Positions 62,434-64,000 of a stretch of 64,000 bases of DNA are shown here, piece by piece. The stretch covers positions 372,001-436,000 of the forward strand of contig SNVD02010999.1 of NCBI GenBank assembly GCA_013180625.2. The letters run 5' to 3'. The position numbers and the translations under genes are program-made. Position 1 is the first letter of the stretch. Each line of letters opens with the position of its first letter. This stretch comes from Boswellia sacra (taxonomy: Eukaryota > Streptophyta > Magnoliopsida > Sapindales > Burseraceae). A model generated the notes under the pieces. The model worked only from the letters and a program-made list of their open reading frames with translations, ran no database searches and was not told where the DNA came from.

Positions 62434-63697
62434 ATGGCGATTTTCAGATCCCTCCAAACCCTAATTTCCAAAAACCCCAAAACCAAAACCGAAATCCTAA
62501 CACGCCCCTTCTTCACCGCCACCAACACAACCGCCACTCTCTTTCTAGCCCCTCCTTTATACACTCCTCTCTCTCACCGGCCGCCTTTCTCCAAATGGAT
62601 CGCCCCCTTTCAGGGTCCTCTCTTCCTCTCCTTTCCTCCCTGGAAGCTTTCCCAGTCGGCTACTCCCCTGAACGGCGTCGTCCTGAGGAAAGTTCAGTCC
62701 CTGAATTTGGACTTGATTCGTGGCGGGAATAACATTCCTTCCAAGTTGGGATTCGGGTCGGGTTTTGTGGGCCCGGAAGTGGTGAATCGAGATGGCTCGA
62801 AGGAGAAGGAGGCTGGGAGAGATGGGTTGGTGAAGAGCTTCTTGAATTTCCCGAATTTGGTGTCTATGAGTCGTCTGGTTTCTGGGCCTGTAATTGCATG
62901 GTATACTGTCTTGCTCTGATTTGTTTTATTTAATTTTCTTGTTATTGATTGTAAGGTTTTGCTCTCTACTGTCTGTTAGGTTGCTGAGTACCGCAAAGAA
63001 AGGAAACTGAATGCTTTATATGGAATGAGTAGAATTTACAAGGGTTTCTCCACGTTAATAAATAAGTGAATCATATGAGGATACATTTTGCTTGAAGCAA
63101 TGCAGCTGTCGTTTGTTAATTTTTAGCTTACAAGAGATAATAGTTGAGCTCAATTATCTTAATTATAACTGCCATTGTTGGTTTTGGCATGGTTGTAGTC
63201 TGGTCTTGAGTGTATTTCTCAAATGGTGAACCTCAAAGTAGAATGCGATTTCATTTATTTCTGGTGACATTTTTTTTTTCCAGGATGATCACAAATGAAA
63301 TGTATTCTTCTGCATTTGTGGCATTGGCTATATCTGGAGCAACTGATTGGGTACTGATACCATGAAGATTTTTTTTTTTTTAATGTAGGGAGGTAAATTA
63401 CAGTTAGTCAAAAATGGCATTTTGATTTTCTTTTGTCTTTCGTCATGTAGCTTGATGGATATATGGCTAGGAGGATGAAAATTGATTCTGTAGTTGGTTC
63501 CTACCTTGATCCCCTTGCTGACAAGGTAAGAGTTCATTTTCTTCAAAGCTTAGTGGTGCTTATTGATTCAATTCACTGGTTGTTGTAAGATGAATTTTTG
63601 GAGGGGCTAAATCTTGTTCAATGGGTTATTCTTATCTTGATACAGGTTCTTATTGGATGCGTTGCTCTATCAATGGTACATATGGATATGTTGCACT
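62434..63697 (+). CDS. CLS: Cardiolipin synthase (CMP-forming), mitochondrial, 5' part
   Basis: Four exons are visible: 62434-62900, 63284-63350, 63451-63525 and 63646-63697. The gene continues past the window edge. The first about 60 residues are rich in Ser, Thr, Pro and Arg with few acids, fitting a mitochondrial presequence. [18 protein letters not shown] starts the CDP-alcohol phosphatidyltransferase fold. The family signature D-G-x2-A-R-x8-G-x3-D-x3-D is met exactly by residues 180-202 ([13 protein letters not shown], then GSYLDPLAD). The enzyme joins CDP-diacylglycerol and phosphatidylglycerol in the inner membrane. Phosphatidylglycerophosphate synthase shares the signature, but the overall pattern fits cardiolipin synthase better. 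In Arabidopsis the homologues of this gene and MAPDA are, as I recall, neighbours (At4g04870 and At4g04880). Confidence 0.88.
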
Positions 63698-64000
63698 GTA
63701 AGTTGTCTTGGCATTTTACCTCACATGTGCACTTTAGTTGGTGAAGTTTTCTGATGTTTATGGGAGTGTTTATATTTTTTAATAAAAAAAAAAAAGAGGT
63801 AATATTGGAACCCCTTACTTGCAATATGTTCTCTCTTCAAACATTTATGAATTGATAAGAAGTATAATAAAGAATATAGAGCATGGAAATTGCTATGCTG
63901 CAAGATCTGAATTTTGTTTTGCGATCACAATGTCCACGTTGACAGTTTTTCCAATGCCTAGGATTTTATTTTTGTTTTTGTGTGACCATGGTGTTGTGGA
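63698..64000 (+). other. Downstream intron of cardiolipin synthase, to the window edge
   Basis: The sequence after the 63697 donor is AT-rich with T- and A-runs. I could not place the next exon before 64000. Confidence 0.5.

Overview
This is a nuclear chromosome segment from a dicot plant. The evidence is AT-rich intergenic DNA, many short GT-AG introns, Ty1/copia and Ty3/gypsy retrotransposons, CACTA, hAT and MITE debris, and gene families typical of land plants (CYP77, PNPLA-ARM phospholipase A I, receptor-like cytoplasmic kinase VII, vacuolar iron transporter-like). I cannot name the species from sequence alone. A woody eudicot, possibly Sapindales, is only a guess. All gene models below were built by joining exons by hand. 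The reading frame closes exactly for each full-length model: GH1 526 aa, pseudouridine synthase 486 aa, MAPDA 363 aa, PLA I 1323 aa, RLCK 370 aa.

Layout. Bases 1-5500 are transposon debris: a DUF1985/Ulp1-type transposon gene fragment, a CACTA terminus, an unusual CpG-rich inverted-repeat block, and an internally deleted Ty1/copia element with both LTRs. Bases 5839-14570 hold two tandem GH1 beta-glucosidase genes, the first a decayed intron-containing pseudogene and the second intact. Bases 15400-24764 (minus) hold a chloroplast-targeted RluA-type pseudouridine synthase gene. A 5.4-kb Ty3/gypsy chromovirus with a perfect 5-bp target duplication sits in its last intron. A single-exon VIT-like gene (25383-26015, minus) follows, then 6.6 kb of intergenic DNA with microsatellites and MITEs, then an intronless CYP77A-like P450 (32718-34235). 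A decayed Tat-like gypsy element with a second RNase H domain occupies about 37790-42240.

The right third is gene-dense: N6-methyl-AMP deaminase (42640-45230), patatin-like phospholipase A I with LRR and ARM repeats (47070-54818), a small unrecognised reading frame (57361-57705), an RLCK VII kinase (59489-61318, minus) and the 5' part of mitochondrial cardiolipin synthase (62434 to the window edge). The last two are divergently transcribed from a shared 1.1-kb region.

The genes do not form a pathway or cluster. They are ordinary plant housekeeping and defence or lipid genes separated by transposons. I found no tRNA, rRNA, CRISPR array or candidate for a new multi-gene system. The more unusual items are structural: the retrotransposon in the pseudouridine synthase intron, a perfect 38-bp hairpin upstream of the intact glucosidase, an inverted repeat whose two strands carry mirror-image ORFs, a GC-AG intron in PLA I, and potential Z-DNA and G-quadruplex tracts.
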